Position numbers and translations under genes: made by a program
Origin: Polyporus tsugae
Lineage: Eukaryota > Basidiomycota > Agaricomycetes > Polyporales > Polyporaceae
DNA length: 64,000 bases
Assembly (NCBI GenBank): GCA_024305745.1
Contig: JAHRBS010000002.1
Location: forward strand, 868,001 to 932,000
Direction: 5' to 3'
Shown: positions 1 through 11,740 of the stretch, piece by piece
Position numbering within the stretch: the first letter of the stretch is position 1
Layout: each line of letters begins with the position of its first letter
Notes under the pieces: model-generated
Database searches by the model: none
What the model was told of the DNA's origin: nothing
What the model saw: the letters and a program-made list of their open reading frames with translations, nothing else

Positions 1-3000
1 AGGGCGAGGGGATGCCAGGTTGGCCATAGGGAGACCGGACGGAAGCACCGGACGCAGAAGCATGGTCACTCACGCTGGCGCCCGCCGGCAGTGGGGGTTC
101 GGTGTCCGAATCGACGTCCTCATCGTCCTCATCGTCCTCTTCTTCCTCCTCCTCCTCTTCATCACTGCTATCCCCCCACGCAGCCGCATCCTTTGCCCTG
201 ACCCTATTCCTTCCATTCGCCTTCCCTGGACGGTGAGCGGCGGCCACTTGAGCGGCTTGCTGTGCCTGAGACTTCGCTTTCCGCTCGGCTGCCAGCCGCG
301 TGGGTGCGAACGATGACCTGGGCTCAGCGGGCAGAGAACGCGCGTGCGATGGGCTTGCTGGGGTCTCGATGACTTCGGGAAGTGGTGGTGACGTTGTACC
401 AGCTGCAGATGACTTGGACGGGGGAGCAGGCCGATCGTCCTGTTCGAGGAACGACAGCGCGGCGAGGGCGTCTGCGTTGTGGTCCTCGTAGTTCTCTGGA
501 TGTACAACAACCATCTTGTTCTTGTTGTCGGTGCCGGAGGTCGTGGAGGTCGTGGAGGCCGTCGTGGATGGGGTCGGAGAGAGCTGCTGGACGGACGTGT
601 TTTGAAGCAAGGCTGACATCCGCATAGCTGGCGCTGCACGTGCGCCAGAAGGCCGGTTACGTAATGGACCGCTAGGCCTAGATGCAGCAGATGCTTCTAC
701 CGCATGCATCGAAGTTCGCTCGGCTGCTGGCACTGGTGCAGGGGTTTTTGCAGGCACTGCCGGGGGTTGTGGACTTGCGGAAGGCGGTGGACTCCTCTGT
801 GAAGTCGCCGCAATGCGTGGAGGGGGTGTGTATGGTTCCGACTCGGATTCAGAGTCTTCATCCTCGTCCTCGTCGTCATCGCCAGGAGGGAACGTCGGAG
901 GTGGACCACGTTTGTAAATGGGGGTCACACCGCTGTCTTGTTGATGCATGTGCTGCATGTAGAACAACGCTGCACCTGCGTCGCCAAGGATATCATCAGT
1001 CAAACTCGGCTTCTTTTCATGCGCGATGGTCGGCGGAGGCGATGATGAGATGGGCGAGTGCAGTGGTCGGGGGCTAGGAATAGCTGGCACTGTGGGAGTA
1101 GCGATCATTTGCAGGGAAGTGGGTATCGAAGTCTGGGATATAGATCGGTCGGGGACCATCCGGATAGAAGATGGAGTGCGTGGATAGTCGGGCATAGGCA
1201 GCATGTCGGATTGAGCAGGGGACGTCGCACGAAGAGGCGACGCTGGGCGAGGAGGCGAAAACACATGTGGAGTAGCAGCAGCGAACCTGGGCGGCGTCGT
1301 AGCAGTGGATGGTCGGGGCTCTGGGGAGGTAGCCTGTCTGATATTCTCGGGCGGGAACGCGGGAGAGTTGGGATGACTACTGCTCGAACGTGAGTGAGCA
1401 TAGGCAATCTGAGACGGTCCCGGACTGAGCTTCGAATCCGGACGGGAGTTAGGTAACTTCTGAGCATACGAATCGACAATCTTTCGTTCAATGTTGAGGT
1501 CTGGTGGAGGGCTGGACGCAATAGGGCTCGTGACCAGAGGCTGCTGCAGAATTAAAACAGGTTCCTCTGGGATGGCGCGTGGAGGAGAAACCACTGCGAC
1601 GGGCAGCGGTTTCTCCCCCGAAGCACTCGCAGAAGACTGCTCTCGAGAAATGGGCCGTCCTTCGGGCAGTGCATTGTGTTCTGTGATGGGCGACAGAACC
1701 CGTCGGTCTTCTCCTATTCGAGGATTGGTATTCATGAGATCCGAGTCGAAGCTTAGAGGTGGAAGTTGGAGAGAAAGAGGACCGTTCCCGGGGGGCGGCT
1801 GGGATTGCGGGGTAGATTGAGGCAACTGCTGGCTGCGGTTGTCCCCAAGGCCGACATTGGGAAGGGGTGGCAATGTCGGAGGGCCCTGCCCAGCGGCAGG
1901 CGCAACGAGCCTAGCACCTTGTGAAACATTAACGCCATTCATGCGGTCGAGGAGTATCCGCTGCAACTGTGAGCGAACTGCTGACGTCCGGTCTTCTCGA
2001 GGATCCAGTGTCTCTCCAAGCTCACGATCCAGGAAGAGTGACTATGAAATCACCAATCATTAGTACAATCACGCGCAAGTAAGCCGCGCACGCGGACGCA
2101 CGTCTCTGTGAGGCCCAATAGGATAAGCAAACATCATGGACTGGGTATCGCGCGGGTCCCAACTGTATATCTTCGGCCGGCCATAAAGCTCAAACGCATC
2201 GTGAATCGCTGCAACACAACTGTGAGAATACACCATCACATCTCGGCCCTAATGCCTTACCGATAAGCCACCTTAGCATCTCCGACGCGCGCGTGTTCGC
2301 GCCCTCGAGCTCCGGCATGACGAGAAGCCAAGCCTCGCGTCCCTTGAGGATGCCCGCCACCTCCTCCTCTCCGAGCTGGCCTTCGAGCTTCATCAACGTG
2401 CTCCTGCTAATGAGCTCCGGCCGCTCCGGGTAGACGGCAAATGCCTGGGACACCGAGCGCATCGTGAGCAGCGCCTTTCTCTTGTCCTTTGGCTTGGGAG
2501 AAGTGAACGCCTGGATTATGGGGTGCGCGGGGAGATGCGAGACCGGGCTCTTCTCGCGTGAGAACAGGTTGGACATCCGCCGCTTTCGCGGCGCGTTGGG
2601 CGACTCAGGCCGCTCATTGCCCTGGGACGCGATCGAGGCGTGGTCTGGATGCCCAGCATTGCTCCCCACTGAGATAACCATCCACATTCGTTTCCAGTCC
2701 GTCTGGCCCGCGATCCGGATGCGCACCCAACCCTCCAGACGGCCATTCACAAGCGTGCTAGGAGTACCGCGACCTGTGTTGCCATATGAAGGATGAACGC
2801 CGCGGGGACCTTATGCAACCATCAATTAGCACTCACCGTCGTTCAGAGTGATACGGATCAAATGGGCGGTGTAAATCTCCTCTAACCGCGACTTCTCCCA
2901 AGCCGACAAGCGCATTGCAGCGGTCCACTGCACCAACGCCTCAGGCGACGGGCACGAGAATAGATACAGGTTCGAGCCTGCCGTGTTGAGGGTGAGCACG

Positions 3001-3956
3001 TTTGTGTACCGCTTTTGAGGGGCTCCTGGAGTTGGGGGAAGAGCAATCGATCCCAAAACGTGCACAAACTACGCTGCAGTTAGCACACACGCTGACACTG
3101 TGTCGTCTCTAAAGGTAGGACTTACGGCGTCAGTGACGTTAATATACGTCGGGGGAACCTGACGACCCTGCTTACTCGCCTCCTGGATCTCCTTCATGTC
3201 CCACACACTGAGCGTCGTACCACCGAGCTGTGCCCACACTTCCCTCCACCCTTCATCCTTCGTCGGCTTCTGTCCATCAGGCTGGCGTTCTATCCGCCGC
3301 ACAAGCGGACCTGAAAAGTAAACCTTGTGCGCGTGGGCAAGCGTAAGCTGTACAACCGACTTGATCTCCGGGTGCAGCGGCGGCCCCTGCGGTGGTGCAT
3401 TAGACCCCTCAGGGCCTTGTGTAGGTGGCGGGCCCTGCGCCGGAGGAGGGGGACCCTGCAATGGTTGCGGCTGCTGGGCGGGAGGCTGCTGCAGCTGCGG
3501 CGGTTGCATGAACTGTGACGGATTTGCTGAGCTTGGCTTTCTGAGGTGCGCACGCTGGGGAGGGAACGAAGAAGGAGGAGCGGGAGGCCGTTGCTGTTGC
3601 TGCATCGATGCGCCGGCAGGTGGTGGGCCCTGCGCCTGCGGCGGAGAAGATAATGGTAGGTCGTCCATGACTGCTGACTTCCGAGAGAAGAACGATGCGA
3701 AAGAGGGTCTAGCGCGGTGCGTTGGCTTCGAAGGGCTCCCATTGCTGTTCGAGTAGGAGTCCGTGCTGGTATTGCGCCTCTCCGGAGTGGGACGGTTAGC
3801 GGAAGGGTCCTGTTGTGGGGGTCCGAGCGGGCTGCCTAGCGAATGTACGCGCTCATGCTCCTGCTTCCACTGCTGGAGACGGGCAGGAGATACAAAGCCC
3901 TCGTTGAGACCATCCCAACGGGGGCTTGGCGAGGGTCGTGGCGGAGCGGTGGTCAT
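1..3956 (-). CDS. CAF120: PH-domain protein of the Caf120/Skg3 type (3' end missing)
   Basis: Read on the minus strand from ATG 3956. Exons are 3956-3126, 3068-2837, 2773-2261, 2208-2102 and 2041 to beyond position 1, so the C-terminus lies outside the window. After a Pro/Gln-rich disordered N-terminus (about 200 residues) comes a PH-like domain split over exons 1-3. It is followed by the motif AIHDAFELYGRPKIYSWD and the stretch MMFAYPIGPHRD, which I recognise from the fungal Caf120/Skg3 family. Exon 5 is a long low-complexity tail rich in Ser, Pro and acidic runs. In yeast these proteins associate with the CCR4-NOT complex or sit at the bud neck; that role is family knowledge, not seen here. 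All four introns (57-63 nt) have GT-AG ends and keep frame. Family call fairly sure, exact orthology not. Confidence 0.8.
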
Positions 3957-4711
3957 CGACGAGCGAGGCGATGAGGACGATGAAGACGGCGAGACATAGG
4001 ACGAGTGCCAGGAGAGATGCTAGTCCTGGTGAGCCTGCTTCCGCTGCTCCTTCCCGATTCGCTCACCTTTCTCATCACGTGACACACCGCACAGCCACGA
4101 GGCCATGCAAACACGCGACATCCCCTGACGTCATCCATAATGTCACGTTAAAAGTCGTGGTCTTGTCTCTCGCGTCTGCAGCGGGGGTGGGATACGGGAG
4201 GGCTGGGTGGGGTGACGGTAGCTGGACGATGGATGTAAAGACTAATAATGTTGTTGGAGGGAGACGATCAAATATATAACCAGGAAGTCGGCCAAGGTCA
4301 ACGATAAGCCTCAGCACTGCATGAGTGGACGAGCAAGAATGCCGACGTTCATCCTACTCTTCACGATGCTCATGTTCTCCGTTGGTTCTTCACAGAATAG
4401 TAGTGCCCAGGCATGCTTTTCAGGCAATGTAATATGGGGCATTGCATACAGCAGGGCGCGTCGCGGTGGTGACCACAACAGAAGCACCTACATACCAGTG
4501 TCTCTGCACAACGATGGTTTGTTATTTTCTCCCGACTAATCAGTAGTCTATGTACGCAATGGAGGCGCCGAGGTTGCACCTAATTCGAGGACGGTCGACG
4601 CCTAGGCACTGCAGAGTACTCGAAGGCAAACGAGATGGTAACATCGGTTTGCCCGCTTGCTGGTAGTACAATAAAGGCAGGGTTTCACAGCTTGGTATAC
4701 CATAACACATA
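3957..4711. other. intergenic, upstream of the PH-domain gene
   Basis: This 755-bp stretch lies between the start of the PH-domain gene and the 3' end of the reductase gene, both on the minus strand. It holds a TATA-like run (aaatatataa) near 4270 and no coding sequence that I can support. The open frames here look fortuitous. Confidence 0.5.
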
Positions 4712-6191
4712 TTACAACTTTGCTGCTGTTGCAGATACCTGGACGACCCTGCGCGGCACGTTAGTTTAGAATCGATGTACAACCAACACAGGACGTACAG
4801 CTTTCCGGTGTTGCCGCCATTGAAGAGAAGGTTCAAGGATTGAGGAGCATTTTGGAGACCCTGGACAACGTGGAAACGGCGCTTGATGCCCCCCTCCTTT
4901 AGCCATTCGGAGAGCTCCTTACGAGCTTCGGCATAACGATGTACATAATCGAAGCTGACGGAGGTACGCATTACGTTAGTAACGAAATACCTACACCAAG
5001 GAGGAATGGCTGACACAAGGAAGCCCTCGATCTTCGCACGTTGCGAGATCAGGTTCATGTAAGATGTGAGGCCGGTAGGCTTCGTCGTGTCTGGCGACAG
5101 CCGGAAATTTAGCAATGTTCGTCGCCGGTAAATATAGAAACGTACTGTAGTCAGAGATGGCACCTGCGCCCACCATTCTGTCAGCTATGGTCAACGGGAC
5201 CCAGAGAGTTACCACATACCGCAAAACACGATACGCGCCCTCTGGTTGAGTCGCGTGAGTGCAAAGTTCAGGATGTCACCGCCAACATTGTCGAAGAAAA
5301 CATCCAGATATCCGACTTCCTTCTTGAAATCGTTGTAGAACGTCGGGCTCTTGTAGTTGAGCGCCTTGTCAACTCCGAGGTCCTTCTCAAGCCATTGGCA
5401 CTTCTCGTCGGATCCGGCAATCGCGACGACCTTGGCACCCATCTTCTTCCCGATCTGACACACGACAGATCCTGTCGCACCCGCGGCACCAGAGACAACC
5501 AGCGTCTCGCCGGCCTTGAGTTTGCCAACGTCGAGGAGACCCTGAAACAGACGTTAATACGAATGCACGCATTGGGAATGTGCGACAGAACGCACAAAGT
5601 ATGCCGTCAAACCTGGGCAGGACAGTGAGCATACGTGACAAATGTCCCAGTAAAATTTACCATACCCGTAGGACCAAGTGGACCTATGTAGTCGAGAATG
5701 TCCACGCCTGGATGGAGCCTGCGAATGAGGTCAATGCATGTTAAGGTGAAGACCAGGAGAGAACAATTGTACGGCGAAGACTCACTCGAGTTTTGTAGCG
5801 ACCTTGTCGTCGAACACACCATATTCCCTCCAACCTGCCACAACCTCGTCCATCCCAACAGTCGGTTCATGCCTGTGGAATGGTGCTCACCGAAAGCTCC
5901 CTCGACAATGTCCCCGACTTCAAACTTGCTTCCGGGACCCGCCTCGGTCACCTCACCAAACGCAGCCCCACGCATGACCGCCCCGATCTTCACGGGGGGC
6001 ATGTAGCTACGCTGGTCCTTCATGGCACCGCGGAGTGCAGGATCCAGCGAGAGGTAAATAACTTTGACGAGGATCTGACCCGCGCCGGCCTTCAGGTCGA
6101 AAGGCACAACCTCCTGCTTGAACGTGGTTGGGGTGATCTCGGCGGGGGGCCGCTCCTGGAGGGTGATTTGGAGGTACGTAGGGGGGGCCAT
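4712..6191 (-). CDS. NADP-dependent medium-chain reductase (prostaglandin/2-alkenal reductase-like)
   Basis: Minus strand from ATG 6191 (MAPPTYLQITL). Exons: 6191-5891, 5834-5786, 5718-5666, 5612-5596 (17 nt), 5541-5220, 5163-5146 (18 nt), 5090-4799 and 4748-4712. The product is a zinc-independent member of the medium-chain dehydrogenase/reductase family. Visible features are the N-terminal motif LSLDPALRGAM, the nucleotide-binding loop SGAAGATGSVVCQIGKK, DNVGGDILNFAL, NLISQRAKIEGF and the C-terminal GGNTGKLVVQVS. Such enzymes reduce the C=C bond of enals and enones with NADPH in the cytosol. Inside 5090-4799 an extra 36-nt intron (4955-4990) with a ctaac branch-like site may be removed; without it 12 extra residues stay in frame. 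An in-frame ATG at 6266 could add 25 residues, but 6191 fits the family start. Divergent from citrate synthase. Confidence 0.85.
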
Positions 6192-6720
6192 GGTTTCGTG
6201 TCTGGGTTCACTGAACGGGTCGTGTGTTCTGGGGAAAGAAAAGGGTGTTTGAGTCTTTGAGACCATCAGTCATATATTGCGTGCACCTACGTAACGCTGG
6301 CTAAACCGGCTCGGCAGTTGAGCAAGGCCGGTCAGACGAGCGAGCATGACAAAGGCCGACCACGGCCTTTCGTCAGGAAAGCCGGAGTGTACACTGCAAC
6401 GAGCTGTTTGCAGAGCATACAATATAGCATAGAATAGGTGTGTGGATGTGGCGAAGTCAAAGCCAATCGTTATCGAGAGTTGACGCGGGGAGAACGCGTC
6501 TCTCGTGACGGTGATGAGGACGCGTCGACAGAGCGGGAACATGTGAATAAGCCGGCTCGGATAGGCTGCCCCCTCTCTCCCCAGTGCATCTCTCCCGGCA
6601 GCTCGTGCTATTGACGTCCATCCTTGGGGGCCGGAACTCGGAATCCTGCGCATATATACGCTCCAGTCTTCATAGGCAATCCCCCTTCGATACGACTTCA
6701 CTTCGAGTTTCACGACGACC
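6192..6720. promoter_or_regulatory. shared divergent promoter region
   Basis: A 529-bp gap separates the starts of the reductase (minus) and citrate synthase (plus). It must carry both promoters and 5' UTRs. I see a weak TATA-like atatata near 6652 but no clear operator. The open frames crossing it are not supported by any family similarity. Confidence 0.5.
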
Positions 6721-9310
6721 ATGGGCCGCCCTACGACGTCATCTCCACCAGAAGGTGCTCCCCAGGACAGTCTCACAGTTCGGGACAACCGGACTGGAAA
6801 GGTGTACACCATTCCGTGAGTCGCCCCTCGTCCCGAGTTCCGTCATTTGCGATGGACTTAGAGAGAGCCTGGGGTAGTATCGAGGACAATGCAATCTCCG
6901 CAACGGAGTTCAAGGCCATGGCCGCGCCGCCGAAGCCTGGAGAGCGTGAAGAGAACGAGACAACGAAGGGGTTGCGTGTGCAGGACAAGGGCTTCTTGAA
7001 TACCGCCGTCATGCGCAGCGAGATCACCTACATCGACGGCGAGGCAGGTGGTACGTGGTTCGAGGCTATGGGCTCTGGTGCGCGTTGGCTGACCTGGACC
7101 CGCTCTGCGCAGTCCTCCGCTACAGGTGAGGGTGCAATATCTAGGAAACGACGGTCCGGGACTGACGGAGGGCTAGGGGATACCCAATCGAGCAGCTTGC
7201 GCTCAAGTCCTCGCACCTGGAAACCGCGTACCTGCTCATTTACGGCTCCCTGCCGACCAAGGAACAGTACCGCTTCTTCGAGAGTGAAGTGATGCGTCAT
7301 TCCGTCATGCACTCGGATGCAGAGGGCTTCTTCAGGTCTTTCCGGTTCGTGGGACCGTTGTGAAGAGATAGGCTTTTACCGCGTGTACTAATCCTTCCAT
7401 ACCAGATACGATGCCCATCCCATGAGCATGCTCACGAGTGCCTTTGCCATGCTCGGCTCGTACTACAGCGAAGCAAACCCGTCTTTGCAAGGTAGACTGA
7501 ACGGACAGTCATGTACACACCAGTGCGCTGATAATGTGGGCTGAAAGGCCAACGTCTGTACACCAAGGGCGATGCCGCGTCGCTGGCGACCATGGATAGG
7601 CAGATCTACCGCCTTATTGGTAAAGCAATCACTCTTGCAGCGTGAGGATTATGCTTCTTCATGCAATGGCGCGAACACTTACTGGTCGTTAGAATGGCTT
7701 ACCGCGTTCGCCAAGGTCGTAATTTCGTTAGGCCGCCTAGCGGCTTGAGCTACGCAGGCTCCTTCTTGTACCAAATGGACCACCTGGGCGAGGAGAATTA
7801 CACTCCAAACCCAGTCCTCGAGAAGGCCCTTGATGTGTTGTTCCTCATCCACGCAGACCATGAACTGAATGCGTCCTGTACGACTGTGCTGCAGACGGGC
7901 AGTTCGCTGGTGGACCCTTACTCGGCGATATCGTGCGTATTCAATTTGTCGTCACAGAAGCCTTACTGATCCCCGTTCCATTCATAGGGCGGGGTGTGCC
8001 TCATTATAGTGTGTCTACCTCGTTTATGCCTCCTGGAAAATGACGAACCTTGCTTCCCAGCGGCCCTTTGCATGGTCAGCTCGCGTTGGACTGCAGAGAG
8101 GGTGGCGCTTACAATGACTTACAGGTGGTGCAAACGAGGCTGTCATCCGCATGCTCATTTCTATCGGAAGGTGCGGTTGCATGTTGGTGATGCAGGTCAT
8201 ATCATCTCACCATGTTTCTTAGCCCCGAGAACGTACCAGCGTTCATTGAAGCAGTCAAGAGACGCGAGAAGACCCTGTCTGGGTTCGGTCATCGGTAAGG
8301 ACCGCTTATTTGACATTGGACGCACGCTCACGCAGCTCACAGCGTTTACAAGACCGTAAGTTTGCGCTCGTAGTCAGCGCATTATCCACCGTTGATTGTA
8401 TCGTAGTCGGACCCTCGGTCCTTCATCGTCCGGAAAACCGCGGACGAAGTGTTCAAGGTGTAAGTACTCATGCGTGTACTGCGACGTCACGACGATACTG
8501 ACAACTTGAGACCTCTCTAAATTTAGTACGGGGAAGGATGCGCTCCTGGAGACAGCAATGGCCCTACACGACGCCGCGATGCGCGATGAATACTTTATTA
8601 AACGGAAGCTCGCGCCGAACGTGGACTTTTGGTGTGTTGCTCTTTTCATCTACCTCCGCTACGACGCTGACCCCACGTTCCTTCACAGGAGGTGAGTAAA
8701 ATTTTCCCACCTGCGCTCCGGCGCGCGCTTACCGTCACAACCTCCGATGGTAGCGGTCTCATCTACCGTGCGATGGGTGAGTGGATCATGCGTGGATTGC
8801 GTCCGAGGGTGCAAACTCAAAGTCCTGTGCCCGTGTGCGCGTTCCATAGGCTTCCCACTAGACTTTTTCCCGGTGCTTTTCGCTGTCCCTCGTGTAGTGG
8901 GATGGCTGGCGCACTGGCGGCAGATGATGCTGCAGGAAGGCGGCGTCAAGATCTGGCGGCCACGGCAGGTACGTGCGGTATTTGTCAAAGTTACTTTGCC
9001 CCTGGCCGGTATACATATTGACTGACGACGGTGATATTCTGATTGCGGTTGTTGGGTTGTGACCATTTGATTCACGTAACCCGTAACCTGCAGGTTTACG
9101 TCGGGTCTGGGAAACGGGATTATGTGCCCGTAGAGGAGCGTGTTCCGGTGGAAGGTATGCGCCAGACGCCTTCGAAGGTCGAACATGGAGGGTGAGTGGC
9201 GGTCGCATCTTAATCCAACTTTGATGCTGACACGTCTATTGGCGTCGTTGACGACCAGGATCACGAAACGGACGATGTTGGCCACATTCAAGGAGAGGAG
9301 CAAGCTGTGA
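6721..9310 (+). CDS. citrate synthase with peroxisomal targeting signal (SKL)
   Basis: ATG 6721. Nineteen exons: 6721-6815, 6878-7047, 7113-7125, 7177-7344, 7406-7491, 7548-7641, 7693-7932, 7988-8008, 8061-8074, 8125-8170, 8223-8294, 8343-8355, 8407-8459, 8527-8631, 8689-8691, 8754-8776, 8850-8968, 9094-9191 and 9259-9310. The enzyme condenses acetyl-CoA with oxaloacetate to citrate. Motifs are [12 protein letters not shown], the substrate-binding stretches [16 protein letters not shown] and SGFGHRVYKTSDPR, NVDFWSG and [10 protein letters not shown]. The protein ends ...KERSKL, a canonical PTS1, and its N-terminus ([12 protein letters not shown]) does not look like a mitochondrial presequence. 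A peroxisomal/glyoxylate-cycle form is therefore inferred. Five exons are 21 nt or shorter, one of them only 3 nt (see findings). Every junction keeps frame, so the gene looks intact. Confidence 0.92.
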
Positions 9311-9724
9311 GAGACTGGTAGTGCAGGGGGTGGCATGTATGTATGTACGGGGACCGTTGTCATGATGTGCCGAGGCTGGGACGATCTTGAAGCTTGGAAT
9401 TGACTTGGGATGGACTTGGCGTCCTGCGCGGCGAGCTGGAGCCGCTTGCGGGGAGTGAGCGGCAGGGTGACATGGTGAACGATGGCAGCCGGATCAGGAC
9501 TGCATCAACGTGTGCCGTGATGCTGTGTTTGGGCATGTTTGTGCATCGCTGTTACCGCGTTACCGGGCACACGCGAGGCCCGTGCCTCCGTCCCCGGCCC
9601 TTTTCTTTTCTTCGCCTCTTGTCTCTCTTCCTCCATCCTCGTCCCCGCCTCGCTCCCCCTCGCGCCCCCCCTCCTCTTAATCCGCCTGAGCTCCCTGCTC
9701 CACTCCTTGCACGTCCTCCCCACG
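9311..9724. other. intergenic between citrate synthase and GPI-protein gene
   Basis: This 414-bp stretch holds the citrate synthase 3' flank and the promoter of the next gene. The last 130 bases (about 9590-9720) are strongly pyrimidine-rich (C/T runs), a common feature just upstream of highly expressed fungal genes. No coding sequence is supported. Confidence 0.5.
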
Positions 9725-10576
9725 ATGTACTCCACTCTCGTTTCTGTCGCTCTCTTCTCTGCGCTCGCCATCCAGGGAGCTCTCGCCGACTTCACCGTCG
9801 AAACCCCCACCATCACCCAGGTACGGCCTCCTCTTCACCCGCCACTAGGAAGCCCTCTCCTTACCCCATCCTCCCTTCACAGTGCGAGCCCGTCCAGCTC
9901 ACGTGGGATAGCACTGGCGCAAAGTCCTACAACATCGCCATCGTTCCCGTGGAGAACCCGTGCGATGAGGTCCTGTAAGTGGTCTTCCCGATGTACGCGC
10001 GCGCGTATCCACTGATTGGGGCGCAGTCGCGACCTCGGCGACCACACCGTCAACCACATCACTTGGACGGCGGACATCCCTGCTGGCCAGCAGGTGATGC
10101 TCTCCATCCTCGACTCGAACGACAACGAGGCCTGGTCTGGCGCGGTAAGTTCTATCCGTATTGAACTGAATTTGGAGGGCGGCGTTCTGACGATCTTGGC
10201 CGCTCCTTGGCACATCCTTTCAGATCACTGTTCAGAAGAGCGACAACACGTCTTGTCTGGCGAGCTCTTCGAGCTCGGCGTCCGCCTCTGCTTCCGCCTC
10301 TGCCTCTGCCTCTATTGGCACCACGTAAGTCTAGACCATTTTAGTGTCGGTCCGTGCAATATGCTCAACATCTTGCCTTTTGCTAGCCTTGTTGTCAACC
10401 CCGCAGCCGGGCCCTCCACCGCTCCTGCTGCTCCTTCCTCCAGCGGTGGTGCGACTGTTGTCGGTGCCGCGAACTCCGGTGTCCTCGGTGGCAGCAACGG
10501 CGCCCTCTCCGTCCGCTTCTCTGCCCCCTCTGTCGTCCTCGGTGCCATCGTCGCCGTCGCCGCCCTTGCTTTCTAA
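9725..10576 (+). CDS. GPI-anchored Ser/Ala-rich cell-wall protein (Kre9/Knh1-like N-domain)
   Basis: Exons 9725-9820, 9883-9974, 10027-10144, 10224-10324 and 10387-10576. ATG 9725 starts a typical secretion signal (MYSTLVSVALFSALAIQGALA) followed by a small beta-sandwich-like domain of about 90 residues (DFTVETPTITQ, VQLTWDSTGAKSYNIAI, HITWTADIPAGQQVMLSI). A Ser/Ala repeat then leads into a Pro/Ala/Ser linker with a hydrophobic C-terminal tail (VVLGAIVAVAALAF) preceded by small residues, as needed for GPI attachment. The domain resembles the Kre9/Knh1-like N-terminal family that is abundant in Agaricomycetes. The protein should be secreted, O-glycosylated and anchored at the plasma membrane or wall. 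The exact biochemical role is unknown. Confidence 0.85.
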
Positions 10577-11740
10577 ATTAACCAACCCGTTGCGCCGGGA
10601 TGCGCGCAGTATACCCCTCGCCCTTGTTTTCATTTCTTGATTGGGAAGCACACGCCATGCACAGCAGCTGCTAGTCAAGGCTCCTCCGTGGCGCCGGATC
10701 TTCCCTTGGTTTTTTTTAATCCCCCTGGATATCTGGAGGCCCTCGAGAGGACGCCTCCTGCGGGTGTTTGTTGTTCGGTTTGTCTCTGGTGGATGAAGAA
10801 TGCTTGTTGTTTTCTAACGTTGTACACACCTCTTTTCATCTTATGTTGTCACGCGCTCTCGCTCCTTCCTGGTCATGACGGTGTCCGTCTGCGTGCGCGC
10901 AAGCGGGTCGGTCGATATTCGTGGTTGGTTGGATCTGTGTGTCATGATGTACCACTCTCACGTCGGTTGCAAAACAATTATTATTTGTATGTATTGTTCT
11001 GCTCGACTTTGCTTGTGCGGTAATTGACAGCGTTGATGGTGTGCGTATTGTTGTCGATTGAGTGTGCACAACGCAGTTCCGAGATCGGAAGAAACCACGA
11101 GTACTGGCTTCCGATGGTGTAGGGTCTACCGAAGAGACGGTGACTTGGAGTCGCCCTCGGGTTCATGAACTTGTCGAGGAAACGGACAAGCGTATGTGAC
11201 CGTGTGAATGATCGTCGAGTGGAGGACGGATGACTCCTAGAAGTTCTAGAACCATGATCCGTCTCGACGTCGACGTTGGAAGGTCTCGGCACCGAAGGGT
11301 GTCGATCAAGAGTCGATCGACCATGCGGTAAAATTTAATACAGGAATGCAATTGCAAGAGGAGGAAGTGCGGTTGCATTAATTGCATCACTGGGTGACGA
11401 GAAGCAGGCATTTGTCTGTATTGAGGAACCTCCGAAGGAGCTTGGTATCTGAAAGCAGGCGGGTTACGAAACTTACACGCAACATAATAATATAGTCTAT
11501 GTACGTCTGTGCAGTAATTGCTAACCAGGAGTTTGGTCAGCATACATCAATTCTTCCCAGCTCTTACGCGTAAGTACACGGCCAATCTTTCCGACCTACC
11601 AAGGGAGAGCATGCCAAAGTGCACCTAACATTGCGGGTTATCATGAAGATCCAAATAAGATGGCTGTATACAGTAGGTGAACACGGATGTCAAAGTACAA
11701 GAGTGAATGAACAAAAACCACAACCGCAGTCCCGAGCCGG
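10577..11740. other. intergenic, converging 3' flanks
   Basis: About 1.16 kb between the 3' ends of the GPI-protein gene (plus) and the Iws1 gene (minus). The first 450 bases are T-rich and may be 3' UTR. I see no recognisable gene, RNA or repeat. Confidence 0.5.

Noticed and set aside
6270..6812. 180-codon open frame on the minus strand between the reductase and citrate synthase
   Set aside because: It overlaps the citrate synthase start and the shared promoter and has no family similarity.
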